Assembly: GCA_020849655.1 (NCBI GenBank)
Contig: JADLFU010000093.1
Location: 1 to 52,030, forward strand
Direction: 5' to 3'
From: Polyangiaceae bacterium
GTDB lineage: Bacteria > Myxococcota_A > Polyangia > Polyangiales > Polyangiaceae
DNA length: 52,030 nt
Both the position numbers and the translations under genes were made by a program. The notes below the pieces were generated by a model that worked only from the letters and a program-made list of their open reading frames with translations, made no database searches and was not told where the DNA came from. Positions 1 to 8,172 of the stretch are shown here, piece after piece (position 1 is the first letter of the stretch; every line of letters begins with the position of its first letter).

Positions 1-1
1 C

Positions 2-181
2 GGCGGCAAGGCTGGCAACAGCGGGAGCGCAGGCTCCACCGGTGTCGGCGGCAAGGCTGGCAGCAGCGGGAGCGCGGGCTCGACCGGCGTCGGCGGCAAG
101 GCTGGCAACAGCGCGAGCGCGGGCTCGACCGGCGTCGGCGGCAACTCTGGCAACAGCGCGAGCGCGGGCTCGACCGGTGTC
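2..181 (+). repeat. 45-bp tandem repeat, 4 copies
   Basis: Four in-frame copies of a 45-base unit begin at about 2, 47, 92 and 137 and encode the Gly/Ala/Ser-rich spacer of the truncated surface protein. Copies differ by only a few bases, for example AAC/AGC and CAAG/CAAC changes. The array may extend to the left beyond the window. Confidence 0.85.
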
Positions 182-427
182 GGCGGAGGCGGCGGCGTGT
201 CCGTCGGCGGAGGGACGGCGACCGGGAGCGGCGCGCGAGGAGGCGCGGGCGGTGGGGAGGTGCTGGTCCCGAGCAACGGCGAGGCGACCGGATCGGACGA
301 CGGGGGCTGCGGCTGTCGCGTCGCCGGCGCGGAGACGGAGCCCCAGAGGCGGGCGACGGTGTTCGTCCTCGCGCTCGGCGCGTGGCTCACGCGACGCCCG
401 CGCTCCGGTGCGCGAGCGCGGCGCTGA
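2..427 (+). CDS. MYXO-CTERM-type surface protein, C-terminal fragment
   Basis: The gene enters the window from the left, so only its last 141 residues are visible and the start is missing. The visible part opens with four copies of a 15-residue unit (GGKAGNSGSAGSTGV and variants) and continues as Gly/Ser/Ala/Thr-rich sequence. It ends with an acidic patch, DDGGCGC, a hydrophobic stretch (VFVLALGAWL) and an Arg cluster. Asp/Gly-Cys, membrane segment and basic end form the three-part layout of MYXO-CTERM sorting tails in myxobacteria, which send proteins to the cell surface. The function of the missing N-terminal part cannot be told. It converges with the L,D-transpeptidase gene; the 71 bases between them (428-498) hold no clear terminator. 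Confidence 0.75.
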   Translation, partial: GGKAGNSGSAGSTGVGGKAGSSGSAGSTGVGGKAGNSASAGSTGVGGNSGNSASAGSTGVGGGGGVSVGGGTATGSGARGGAGGGEVLVPSNGEATGSDDGGCGCRVAGAETEPQRRATVFVLALGAWLTRRPRSGARARR

Positions 428-498
428 TCGGCCCCGCGAGCCGCCGCGCAGCGACCTGCCTCGCGCGCGCCCGCGGCCTCATGGCGAGCGCGGGGAGG

Positions 499-2112
499 TC
501 ACGGGTGGATGTAGACGACCGTCCCGGTCTTCAGCGTCATCGCCCCGTGGAACCCCTCGGGCACCTCGGGCGTCGTCCACGCGAACAGCCAGGCGGCGTC
601 GGTCGGGTGGAGGTTGACGCAGCCGTGGCTCTTCGGGCGCCCGAAGTCGTCGTGCCAGTAGGCGGCGTGCAGCGCGTAGCCCTCGTGAAAGTACTGCACG
701 TACGGCACGTCGCGCAGATCGAACCGATCGTCGTCCTGATCGTTGTCCATCACCGCTGTCACGTGCTTCGTGTGGATGAGAAAGGCGCCGCGCACGGTCG
801 AGTGCGTCTCCTTCGGATCGCCGAGGCCGTCCGCGCCCGTCGAGACGAGCGTCGCGTACACGGGGCGCGCGCCCTCCCACGCGACCAGCGTCTGCTTGAG
901 GATGGAGATGTCGATCCACTTCTTCCCCTCCGCGGCGAACTGCGGGAGCTCCTTCGGCGGATCGACGCGCACGAGCCCCTCGGACTGGACGAGGTAGCGC
1001 CCGTCGCGCGCCTCGAGGTAGGTCGCGCGATCGACGCGCTCGCTCTTGCCGGTGAGCTGCACGCCCTCGCGGTACGAGACCGGGCCGACCTCGCGCATCG
1101 CCGAGGTCGCGGGGTCTCGCTGGTAGAACCGCGCGGCCTTCGTGCGCGCGAACACGATCGGCAGCCCCGCGTCGCCGAGCGCGACGCCGCGGAAGCTCGA
1201 CGGCGTGATCGGGCGGGTGCGGTCGAGCGGCACGAGCTGCAGGTCGGTGTTGAGCCCGAAGACGCGCCCCTCGTGCTCGTACGCCGCGAGCAGCGCGAAG
1301 CCGGACTTGGGGAACGCGCGGCCCGCGTAGAGCGCGCCCGCCCCGCGGTGGTTCGGCGTGAGCGACGGCACGACCTTGCCGTCGAGCAGCTCGGCGGGCA
1401 CCGGCAGCGCCGTCGCGGTGATCTCGGCCCTCGGGCGGGCGAGGTGCTTCGCGAGATCGCCCTCGACCGCGCGCTGCTCCGCCTGCGTCGGGAGCTTCAG
1501 GTAGAGCGGCGGCGTCGGGAACCGGCTCATCACGTAGGGGTACGGCAGCCCCTGCGCGCGGTCGGGGCGCCGCTTCGCCAGCGCGGCGATCGCGCCGTCG
1601 GGCTGCAGCGACGCGGCGGGCCCCGCGCAGACGTAGCCGCTCGGCGCGACGCGGTAGAAGCCCTGCTCGCAGCCGCCGAACCCCGCCGGCCTCGCGTCGC
1701 GCGACACCACCGCGCCGGCGCGCAAATACCCTATTTTTCTCGAGCGAAAGCTCGGCTTCGCGTAGACCCAGACCTCCTTGTAGAGCGCGAGCAGCTCGGG
1801 CCCGGTGGGGGGCGAGGGGGCCTCGTCCTTCGGCTCGTCCTCGTCGGGCTCGGGGTCGGGTGAGGCCGACGCGCTCGCGCCGGGCGGCGGCGCGACCGAC
1901 ACCGGCGCGATCGACACCGACACGATCGGCACCGAGATCGACGCGGCGAGGCGCGGCGGCGTCGGGCGGGCGCGGGGAGCCGGCGGATCGGGCGGACGCA
2001 CGACGGACGCCGCGCGCGAGATCGTCCGCGCGACCCACGGCGAGCCCTGCGCCGCCGCGACGCCGAGCCCCGCCGTGCCACCGATCAGAAACGCGAGGAT
2101 GCCCCGCCGCAT
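499..2112 (-). CDS. L,D-transpeptidase (YkuD fold), exported
   Basis: 537 residues. A signal or anchor segment (MRRGILAFLIGG...) is followed by a Pro-rich linker. An SH3-like stretch with two Cys (around residues 110-165) comes next, and a YkuD catalytic domain occupies the C-terminal third. The active-site signature is visible as LHAAYWHDDFGRPKSHGCVN, with the nucleophile Cys at about residue 498. Such enzymes make 3-3 crosslinks in peptidoglycan or attach proteins to it, acting in the periplasm. The start is the ATG at 2112; an upstream in-frame TTG at 2148 would add 12 residues before the signal peptide and is less likely. The next gene is divergent, with 92 bases between starts. Codons at 1723-1740 are six successive AT-rich or rare ones (AGA AAA ATA GGG TAT TTG), unlike the rest of the gene. 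Confidence 0.88.
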   Translation of the reverse strand: MRRGILAFLIGGTAGLGVAAAQGSPWVARTISRAASVVRPPDPPAPRARPTPPRLAASISVPIVSVSIAPVSVAPPPGASASASPDPEPDEDEPKDEAPSPPTGPELLALYKEVWVYAKPSFRSRKIGYLRAGAVVSRDARPAGFGGCEQGFYRVAPSGYVCAGPAASLQPDGAIAALAKRRPDRAQGLPYPYVMSRFPTPPLYLKLPTQAEQRAVEGDLAKHLARPRAEITATALPVPAELLDGKVVPSLTPNHRGAGALYAGRAFPKSGFALLAAYEHEGRVFGLNTDLQLVPLDRTRPITPSSFRGVALGDAGLPIVFARTKAARFYQRDPATSAMREVGPVSYREGVQLTGKSERVDRATYLEARDGRYLVQSEGLVRVDPPKELPQFAAEGKKWIDISILKQTLVAWEGARPVYATLVSTGADGLGDPKETHSTVRGAFLIHTKHVTAVMDNDQDDDRFDLRDVPYVQYFHEGYALHAAYWHDDFGRPKSHGCVNLHPTDAAWLFAWTTPEVPEGFHGAMTLKTGTVVYIHP

Positions 2113-2204
2113 GCTCCGGGCGTAGGTCAGGCCGCGCCGACGGGCCAAGTTCGGCGTCGCGCGCGCGCTTGCCAGGACGATGCGCCTGCACCACGCTCGG
2201 CCGC

Positions 2205-2756
2205 GTGACGCGCCCGCTCCTGTTCGCCGCGCTCCTCGTCGCCGGATGCTCGAAGCCGAGCGCGCCGTCTGCGCGCCCCGCGCCCACGTCGAGCGCGACC
2301 ATCGACGTGCCCGAGCTCGATCTCGCCGAGGGCGCGCCCGCGCCCCAGGTGCCGATGACGCTGCAGTCCGGCAAGACGGTGCGGCTCACCGACTTCGGCG
2401 GCAAGTACGTCGCCGTCTACTTCTACCCGAAGGACGAGACCCCCGGCTGCACGATGGAGGCCGCGCAGCTCCGCGACGCCTTCGAGCAGCTGAAGAAGGC
2501 CGACGTCGTCGTGATCGGCGTCTCTTCGCAGGACGCCGACTCCCACAAGCGGTTCATCGAGAAGGAGCGGCTGCCGTTCGATCTCGCGGTCGACGCGGAC
2601 GGCGCCGTCGCGCGCGCGTTCGGCGTGCCGCGCATCCTCGGGCACCACGCGCGGCAGACGTTCCTCATCGGCAAGGACGGCCGCGTGAAGAAGGCCTGGC
2701 GCAAGGTGCGGCCCGACGGCCACGCGCAGGAGATCCTCGACGCGGCGAAGGGGTGA
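2205..2756 (+). CDS. Bcp/PrxQ-family peroxiredoxin, lipoprotein, single-Cys
   Basis: 183 residues from a GTG start. A lipobox (LLVAGC, Cys15) precedes an Ala/Pro/Ser linker and an AhpC-TSA domain. The peroxidatic motif P-x3-T-x2-C is present as PKDETPGC with Cys82. Bcp/PrxQ enzymes usually carry a resolving Cys five residues later; here that position is Ala (CTMEAA), so the protein should work as a 1-Cys peroxiredoxin needing an external reductant. The lipobox predicts an envelope location, whereas most Bcp proteins are cytoplasmic. Its TGA overlaps the GTG of the next gene (GTGA), so the two are probably translated together. Confidence 0.88.
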   Translation: MTRPLLFAALLVAGCSKPSAPSARPAPTSSATIDVPELDLAEGAPAPQVPMTLQSGKTVRLTDFGGKYVAVYFYPKDETPGCTMEAAQLRDAFEQLKKADVVVIGVSSQDADSHKRFIEKERLPFDLAVDADGAVARAFGVPRILGHHARQTFLIGKDGRVKKAWRKVRPDGHAQEILDAAKG

Positions 2757-3634
2757 GCGCGCCCCTCGACGCCGAGCTGCGGCGGACGACGCACGGGCCC
2801 ATCACGCGGCTGTCGTTCGCGCCCACGGCGCCGCCGCGCGACGCGCAGGTCTCGGTCTACCTCGTCGGCGACGCGCTCGTCGACACCGGCAGCACGCGCG
2901 TGAGCCGGGCCGTCCTCGCCGCCCTGCGCGACCGGCCGCCGCGCAGGATCGTGCTGACGCACCAGCACGAGGATCACGTTGGCAATGTTAGATTGCTGCT
3001 GGACGCGCTCGGGCCGATGCCGGTGCTCGCGCCGCGCGAGCTGATCGACGTGATCGTCGCGACGCGCCGGGTGCCGCCGTACCGCGCGGCGTTCTTCGGG
3101 CACCCTCACCCGATCGAGCGCGCGGAGCTGTCACCGTACGACGACGGCGACGAGCTCGACTGCGGCGGGGTGACGCTGACGGCGCAGGCGACGCCCGGCC
3201 ACACGCCGGGCCACATGGCGCTCGTGGTCCGCGAGGGCGGGCTCGCGCGCGTGATGACGGGCGATCTGTTCACGCCGCGGCCGCTCGAGGTGTTCTTCGA
3301 GGCCGCCATCGACGACGCCGTGCGCTCGTACCGCGCGGTCGCCGCGCTCGCCCCCGACGTGCGGCTGCTGCCGACCCACGGGCGCGCGCGCGACGACGGC
3401 CGCGCGGCGCTGCTCCGCGGCGCGGATGAGCTCGAGGCGCTCGCGGCCCGGGTGCACGCGGAGGTCGCGCGCTCGGGCGACCGCGATCCCGTGCGCGTCT
3501 CGGAGCGGCTGTTCGGCGACGATCCGATGCGCGCGATCTCGGGCGGAGAGATCGGCCACGCGGTGTTCGTGCGCGCCGTGCTCGAGCCGGTGCGCAGGCT
3601 TCCGGCGATCGCGGTCACGCCGCCCGCGCCGTGA
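2753..3634 (+). CDS. Metallo-beta-lactamase-fold hydrolase (LACTB2-like)
   Basis: 293 residues, starting at the GTG that overlaps the peroxiredoxin stop. The binuclear metal motif is intact: THQHEDH (His70, His72, Asp74, His75), then TPGHTPGH, TGDLF and a late THGR. Length and motif spacing fit the LACTB2/glyoxalase-II-like branch, in which a helical C-terminal part (about residues 215-280) follows the catalytic domain. No signal peptide is visible, so it should be cytoplasmic. The substrate cannot be told; thioesters, nucleic acids or lactones are handled by relatives. The codons right after the HxHxDH motif (2978-2995) are a run of AT-ending or rare ones. Confidence 0.85.
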   Translation: MSAPLDAELRRTTHGPITRLSFAPTAPPRDAQVSVYLVGDALVDTGSTRVSRAVLAALRDRPPRRIVLTHQHEDHVGNVRLLLDALGPMPVLAPRELIDVIVATRRVPPYRAAFFGHPHPIERAELSPYDDGDELDCGGVTLTAQATPGHTPGHMALVVREGGLARVMTGDLFTPRPLEVFFEAAIDDAVRSYRAVAALAPDVRLLPTHGRARDDGRAALLRGADELEALAARVHAEVARSGDRDPVRVSERLFGDDPMRAISGGEIGHAVFVRAVLEPVRRLPAIAVTPPAP

Positions 3635-3706
3635 CGATCGCCTCTCTTCGCGTCACCAGCGACGCGCGCGCGTGACCCCCCGCGCGAACGGGCGCATCCT
3701 GCGCAG

Positions 3707-5065
3707 ATGACGCGCTCCCTCAAGCTCACCTCGTGCCTGCTGCCCTGGTTCGTCGCGTGCTCCTCGAGCGGCGACGGCGCGCCCGCCACCAACCTGCAAG
3801 GCGGCGTCGCGGGGGCCGGCGCCTCGCAGGCGGGCGCCGCGGGCAACGCCCAGGGCGGCAAGGCGCAAGGCGGCACCGGCGGCAGCGGGCAGAGCGGGAG
3901 TGGAGGCAAGGCGCAGGCGGGCAGCGCGCAGAGCGGGAGTGGAGGCACGGCGCAGGCGGGCGCGGGCGGGAGCGCGCAGGGCGGCGGCGGAGGCAAGGCG
4001 CAGGCGGGCGCGGGCGGAGCGGTCACGCCGCCCGCGTGCTCGGGCGCGAGCCTGAGCGCCGCGACGCGCGTCACGCCGCTCGCGTCGTCGTCCGGCGCGA
4101 GCGGCAACGTCGTCACCTCCGAGCGCCCGTCGGGCAGCGCGGTCGCGTGGTCGGCGGGGGGCAAGGTGCACCTCACGCCGCTCGACGCGGTCGACGCGCG
4201 CGCGGGCGCGGACGTGGTGCTCGACGGGGACGTCGTCTACGGCCTCGTCGCGTCCGACGCCGGCGCCGCGGCGCTGTTCTCCCGCCAGCCGGACTACATG
4301 ACGTTCGTCCGCGTGGACTGGAGCGGCAAGGAGCTCGCGCGCGTCGATCTGCTCGGCGGCAAGGACCACGCGGTGAAGGGCAACGAGTGGTTCTACGAGT
4401 TCGCGAAGACGGGCCGGCTCGCGCGCGGCGAGGCCGACGGCTACGTCGCGTACTTCGCGCTCCACCGGCGCTGGCCGGACGGCATCGGTCACCAGGGCGA
4501 CACGCTGAGGTTCCTCGACGCGGACGGCAAGCCGAAGGCCGGCGGCTGGGGCTGGGGCTGCAGCCACAGCATGGATCTCCGCCTCGCCACGCTCGGGGCC
4601 TCGACCGGCACCATCTGCATCTCGGACTGCTACCCGGACAAGGGCATCTTCTTCCAGCACGACAAGGTGAAGATCACGAGCGATCCGAAGGCCAACTGCG
4701 CGGGCGGGTTCACCACGGATCTCGGGGGCTTCGTCGCCACGCAGGACGGGTACTTTCTGTCGTACACCGACGCCGCCGGCGCGAGCCACCTCGCGAAGCT
4801 CGGCGCGGACGGGAAGGTCGCCGCCACCACGGATCTCGACGTCCCGGACACGCGCCTCGCCCGGCGCGGCAAGGGGCTGCTGCTCGGGCGCGGCGGCGGC
4901 GCCGTCACCCTCCAGGCGCTCGACGCGAGCGGCGCCGCCGTCGCGCCGCCCGAGGCCGTGGGCGCCTCGCTCCCCGCGCTCGATTTCGAGAGCCGCAGCG
5001 ACGGCGACGTCGCGTGGGGGTTCGCGAGCGGCGCGGGCGTCAGCGTCGTGCGCGTCTGTGACTAG
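3707..5065 (+). CDS. Lipoprotein with Gly/Ala/Gln-rich spacer, unknown function
   Basis: 452 residues. A signal peptide ends in a lipobox (WFVAC). Residues about 25-105 are low-complexity (GGKAQAGSAQSGSGG type, imperfect 15-residue units). The rest is a globular domain with repeating beta-type segments (VAWSAGGKVHLTPL, ADGKVAATTDLDVPDT), reminiscent of a beta-propeller although no blade motif is certain. Five Cys lie in the globular part (GCSHS, TICISDCYPD, ANCAGG, RVCD). It is not followed by a MYXO-CTERM tail, so anchoring is through the lipid. A weak -35/-10 pair sits immediately before the ATG (GTGACC at 3672, CATCCT at 3694). I do not recognise a functional family. Confidence 0.75.
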   Translation: MTRSLKLTSCLLPWFVACSSSGDGAPATNLQGGVAGAGASQAGAAGNAQGGKAQGGTGGSGQSGSGGKAQAGSAQSGSGGTAQAGAGGSAQGGGGGKAQAGAGGAVTPPACSGASLSAATRVTPLASSSGASGNVVTSERPSGSAVAWSAGGKVHLTPLDAVDARAGADVVLDGDVVYGLVASDAGAAALFSRQPDYMTFVRVDWSGKELARVDLLGGKDHAVKGNEWFYEFAKTGRLARGEADGYVAYFALHRRWPDGIGHQGDTLRFLDADGKPKAGGWGWGCSHSMDLRLATLGASTGTICISDCYPDKGIFFQHDKVKITSDPKANCAGGFTTDLGGFVATQDGYFLSYTDAAGASHLAKLGADGKVAATTDLDVPDTRLARRGKGLLLGRGGGAVTLQALDASGAAVAPPEAVGASLPALDFESRSDGDVAWGFASGAGVSVVRVCD

Positions 5066-5080
5066 CGAGTCCCGCGCGCG

Positions 5081-6322
5081 TCACTCGCCCGCCGCGCCCC
5101 GGGCCCGCACCTCGCCGGACAGCACCGGCAAGGCGAGCTTGATCGCCAGCGTCAGCACCATCAGGCCCACCGCCCAGATGCCCGCGGTGATCTTCCACTC
5201 GACCGCGGACGGCACGTACTCGACGACCTCGTGCAGCGTGCTCGGCACGAAGCCGGGGATGATCAGGCCCATGCCCTTCTCTATCCACACGCCGGCGAAC
5301 GCCGCGACGCACGCGAGATTGAGCATCGCGAGGCGGCGGCCCTCGGGCCACGGGGCGTGCGCGAAGAGCGCGGACGCGAGGTTCAGCGCGAGCGCCGACC
5401 AGATCCACGGCACGAGGGCCGTCTTGCCGTGCAGCCCGACGAACAGATACTTGGCAGACGCGCTGTGCGCGCCGCCCGAGTAGAGCTCGGTGAACACCTC
5501 CGAGCCGAACATGAACAGGTTGACCAGGATGGTCACGCGGAACACCGACGACAGCGTGCGGATCGGGCCCTCGCCGATCTTGAACGTCGTGGTGCTCCGG
5601 ACGAGCTGCAGCAACAGGATGACGAAGGCCGGCCCGGAGACGAACGCGGACGCGATGAACCGCGGCGCGAGGAGCGCGGAGTTCCAGAACGGTCGCCCGC
5701 CGAGCCCCGCGTAGAGGAAGGCCGTGACGCTGTGGATCGAGATGGCCCAGGCGATGCTCAGAAACACGAACGGCAGATACCACCGCTTCGCGGGGCGCTC
5801 GCCGAGGTAGCGCGTGTAGATGAGGTACCCGGCGATGTGCAGGTTGATGAGGAGGTACCCGTTCAGCACCAGCACGTCCCACGTGAGCATCGACACCGGC
5901 CAGTTGAACCGCCCGACGCCCGGCAAGATGTGCCAGAACCTGTCCGGTCGCCCCATGTCGACGACGATGAAGAGCAGGCAGACGACGATGGCGGCGATGG
6001 CCAGCAATTCGCCGAGGATGACGACGTCGTGCATCTCGTGGTCGTCGTAGAGGTACGCGGGGATCACCATCATCACCGCGCCCGCCGCGAGGCCGACCCC
6101 GAACGTGAAGTTGGCGATGTACAGGCCCCACGACACGTGGTCGGTCATGCCCGTCAGGGCCATGCCCTCCGCCAGCTGGTGGGCCCACGCGTTGGCTCCG
6201 ACGAGCGCGATGGCCGACAGCACCGTCATCCAGACGTAGAACCGCCACGTCCCCTCGAACGAGAGGAGGGCCATCCGGAGCAGGAACCGCGGGTAGTCGA
6301 CGGCGTGTCGCTGGGGCGTCAT
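5081..6322 (-). CDS. NrfD/PsrC-family quinol-oxidising membrane subunit
   Basis: 413 residues with about nine or ten hydrophobic segments spread evenly along the chain. It carries NrfD-family features such as W-x-L-Y-I-x-N-F in the first third (VSWGLYIANFTFGVG). NrfD-type proteins bind quinol in the membrane and hand electrons to a partner ferredoxin on the periplasmic face. It is the last gene of the leftward arm of the nitrate reductase locus, seven bases after the ferredoxin gene. In this locus it most likely replaces NapC or NapGH as the entry point for electrons from the quinol pool. Its C-terminus converges with the lipoprotein gene at 3707-5065. Confidence 0.85.
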   Translation of the reverse strand: MTPQRHAVDYPRFLLRMALLSFEGTWRFYVWMTVLSAIALVGANAWAHQLAEGMALTGMTDHVSWGLYIANFTFGVGLAAGAVMMVIPAYLYDDHEMHDVVILGELLAIAAIVVCLLFIVVDMGRPDRFWHILPGVGRFNWPVSMLTWDVLVLNGYLLINLHIAGYLIYTRYLGERPAKRWYLPFVFLSIAWAISIHSVTAFLYAGLGGRPFWNSALLAPRFIASAFVSGPAFVILLLQLVRSTTTFKIGEGPIRTLSSVFRVTILVNLFMFGSEVFTELYSGGAHSASAKYLFVGLHGKTALVPWIWSALALNLASALFAHAPWPEGRRLAMLNLACVAAFAGVWIEKGMGLIIPGFVPSTLHEVVEYVPSAVEWKITAGIWAVGLMVLTLAIKLALPVLSGEVRARGAAGE

Positions 6323-6329
6323 CGGGCGC

Positions 6330-7235
6330 TCATTTCTCGAAGAAGTAGAAGAACCGCGGGTGGGTGCCGAGCTCCTCCTTCAGCACGTAGACCCGGCGGT
6401 TCTCGAGCACCCAGCGGATGTCGCTGCTGGGATCGGCGAGGTTGCCGAACACGCGCGCGCCCGTGGGGCACGCCTCGAGGCACGCCGGGTTGCGCCCGAC
6501 GCGGGTGCGGTGCAGGCAGAAGTGGCACTTCTCGACGACGCCCTGGGGCCGCACGCGGTTCGACAGGTAGCTCTGGTCGGGGTTGATCTCCTCGGCCGGG
6601 ATCTCGGGCTTCTGCCAGTTGAACCTGCGGGCGTGGTACGGGCACGCCGCCTCGCAGTACCGGCAGCCGATGCACCAGTCGTAGTCGACGACGACGATGC
6701 CGTCGGGCTCCTTCCACGTGGCCTGCACCGGGCAGACGGTGACGCACGGCGCGTTGTCGCACTGCTGACACTGCACGGGCAGGTAGTACTTGCCCGGCGC
6801 GGGGACCGCGTGCTCGTAGGTGGCGTCGCCCCGTTCCATGTCGAACGATCCTTGCTCCATCTCGAGCACGCGGATGTACGAATTGTTGGTCGTGCGATCG
6901 TGGTTGTTCTCCACGTGGCAGGCCTCGGCGCACTTGCGGCAGCCGATGCAGACCGAGAGGTTCAGCGCGTACCCGAACTCCGCCCCCTCCAGCGGATCGG
7001 GGTCGCGGATGACGACGTCCCGCCCGTAGTCGGCCTTCGCCTTCGCCTCCAGGCGGCGGAGGATCGGCGCCAGCTCCTCCTTCGTCAGCTCGCGGTAGTG
7101 CCGCTGCAGGAACTGGTCGACCGACAGCCCCGCGGCCCACTTGCGGACGGGCGCCATCGCGTAGGCGAAGGCCGACGCGCCGAGCGTCGCCCCGAGCACC
7201 TTCAGCGCCACGCGCCGCTTCTGCGGCTCATCCAT
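6330..7235 (-). CDS. Four-cluster ferredoxin subunit (NrfC/HybA/DmsB type), Tat-exported
   Basis: 301 residues. The N-terminus has a twin-arginine type signal (QKRRVALKVLGA) and a hydrophobic stretch. Sixteen Cys form four [4Fe-4S] sites: 96/99/102/106, 156/159/164/168, 188/191/194/198 and 237/240/252/256. This is the standard ladder of iron-sulfur subunits that pair with NrfD membrane proteins. The start is the ATG at 7235, with AAGGAGG six bases upstream; that ribosome site lies inside the end of the cytochrome gene, which overlaps by 8 bases. Inferred job: take electrons from the NrfD subunit and pass them to the tetraheme cytochrome and NapB. Confidence 0.9.
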   Translation of the reverse strand: MDEPQKRRVALKVLGATLGASAFAYAMAPVRKWAAGLSVDQFLQRHYRELTKEELAPILRRLEAKAKADYGRDVVIRDPDPLEGAEFGYALNLSVCIGCRKCAEACHVENNHDRTTNNSYIRVLEMEQGSFDMERGDATYEHAVPAPGKYYLPVQCQQCDNAPCVTVCPVQATWKEPDGIVVVDYDWCIGCRYCEAACPYHARRFNWQKPEIPAEEINPDQSYLSNRVRPQGVVEKCHFCLHRTRVGRNPACLEACPTGARVFGNLADPSSDIRWVLENRRVYVLKEELGTHPRFFYFFEK

Positions 7236-7824
7236 GGGAGGCCTCCTTCGTCTGCTGGGTCACGCCCCGGTCGCGCGGCGGGAGCACCGGCGTCGACGGC
7301 TGGAACTTCGGGACGTGGGGGTCGTGACAGTCGACGCAGTGGTTCTTCTCGCGCGGGCCTCGGGAGAGGTCCCAGTGGCCGCGACCGCCGCCGTGCGCCG
7401 AGCGTAGGTACCCTCGAAACTGTGGGCCGTGGCACTGCGCGCACAGCTGCATCGCCTCGCTGGTCGGCACCGCGCGCCCGTCGGCGAGGCCCAGCGTCGG
7501 CGGCTGCCCGCCGCGGTGACACGACGCGCAGGAGAGGCCGCCGTGCGCGAACGTCATCCCGACGTGGAATTCCTTCAGCTCCGCGGTCGACTCGGGGACG
7601 GTCGCCTTGTCGCGCATCGAGTGGCAGGTCACGCACGGCACGCGCAGCTCCTCGCCCCGCGCGTCGGACTCGCCCGTCCCCACCGACACGAGGCGCGGCG
7701 GCTGGTTCGTCGTGACGGGGTACGCCGACGCCGACGGCGCCGGACCGAACCGCCGCGGCTGCTGAGGCCGGTTGCACCCGGCCGCGAGGGCCGCCAGCAG
7801 GAGGGCGACGAGGTTCCGTTGCAC
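7228..7824 (-). CDS. Tetraheme c-type cytochrome lipoprotein (NapM-like position)
   Basis: 198 residues counted from the GTG at 7824. In-frame GTG 7833 and TTG 7842 are alternatives and would add only a few residues. A lipobox (LAALAAGC) is followed by four CxxCH heme motifs at residues 64-68 (CVTCH), 99-103 (CASCH), 128-132 (CAQCH) and 163-167 (CVDCH). Spare His residues could serve as distal ligands. It is the first gene of the leftward nap arm and lies 75 bases from napD on the other strand. Small tetraheme cytochromes such as NapM occur with nap genes in sulfate-reducing bacteria; whether this is a true NapM orthologue is uncertain. Likely an electron shuttle on the periplasmic face of a membrane. 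Confidence 0.87.
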   Translation of the reverse strand: MQRNLVALLLAALAAGCNRPQQPRRFGPAPSASAYPVTTNQPPRLVSVGTGESDARGEELRVPCVTCHSMRDKATVPESTAELKEFHVGMTFAHGGLSCASCHRGGQPPTLGLADGRAVPTSEAMQLCAQCHGPQFRGYLRSAHGGGRGHWDLSRGPREKNHCVDCHDPHVPKFQPSTPVLPPRDRGVTQQTKEASHG

Positions 7825-7899
7825 GCCCCCCACGATGCGCAACGTCGGCCGGCCTGACCATGACCCGCATCATAGGCATGGCCGCCGGCGAGCGACAGG

Positions 7900-8172
7900 A
7901 TGGAGTCGATGCCCATCGGTGCACTGGTGGTGACCCTCGACCCCGACCCGGCGCGCCGCGCCGCCGCGCTCCTCGCGCTCTCGGCGGACGCGCGCGTGAC
8001 GGTCGGTGAGCCGCGAGGCGGCCGGCTGCCGGTCGTGTCCGACACGGCGACGCTGGAGGAGGGCGATCGGCTGTTCCGCGAGCTCGCCGAGGTCCCCGGC
8101 GTGCTGTTCGTCGACGTCGTCTCGGTCGATTTCTCGGACCTGGAAGGAGAGACACCCAGTGGACAGGCGTGA
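7900..8172 (+). CDS. napD: NapD, Tat-signal chaperone for NapA
   Basis: 90 residues with the NapD fold pattern: MPIGALVVTLDP at the start, a middle of short beta and helix segments, and VPGVLFVDVVSVDF near the end. NapD binds the twin-arginine signal of NapA until the molybdenum cofactor is loaded. A second in-frame ATG at 7909, with TGGAG just upstream, is an equally plausible start. The gene overlaps napA by 14 bases. It heads the rightward arm of the locus; the two arms share a divergent gap of about 75 bases. Confidence 0.87.
   Translation: MESMPIGALVVTLDPDPARRAAALLALSADARVTVGEPRGGRLPVVSDTATLEEGDRLFRELAEVPGVLFVDVVSVDFSDLEGETPSGQA

Noticed and set aside
428-498. Possible terminator hairpin between the first two convergent genes
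   Set aside because: The GACCT...AGGTC arms pair only with mismatches and a long loop, so the evidence is too weak for a feature.
382-1863. Plus-strand open frame opposite the L,D-transpeptidase
   Set aside because: No recognisable domain; the minus strand carries a complete YkuD active site and a signal peptide.
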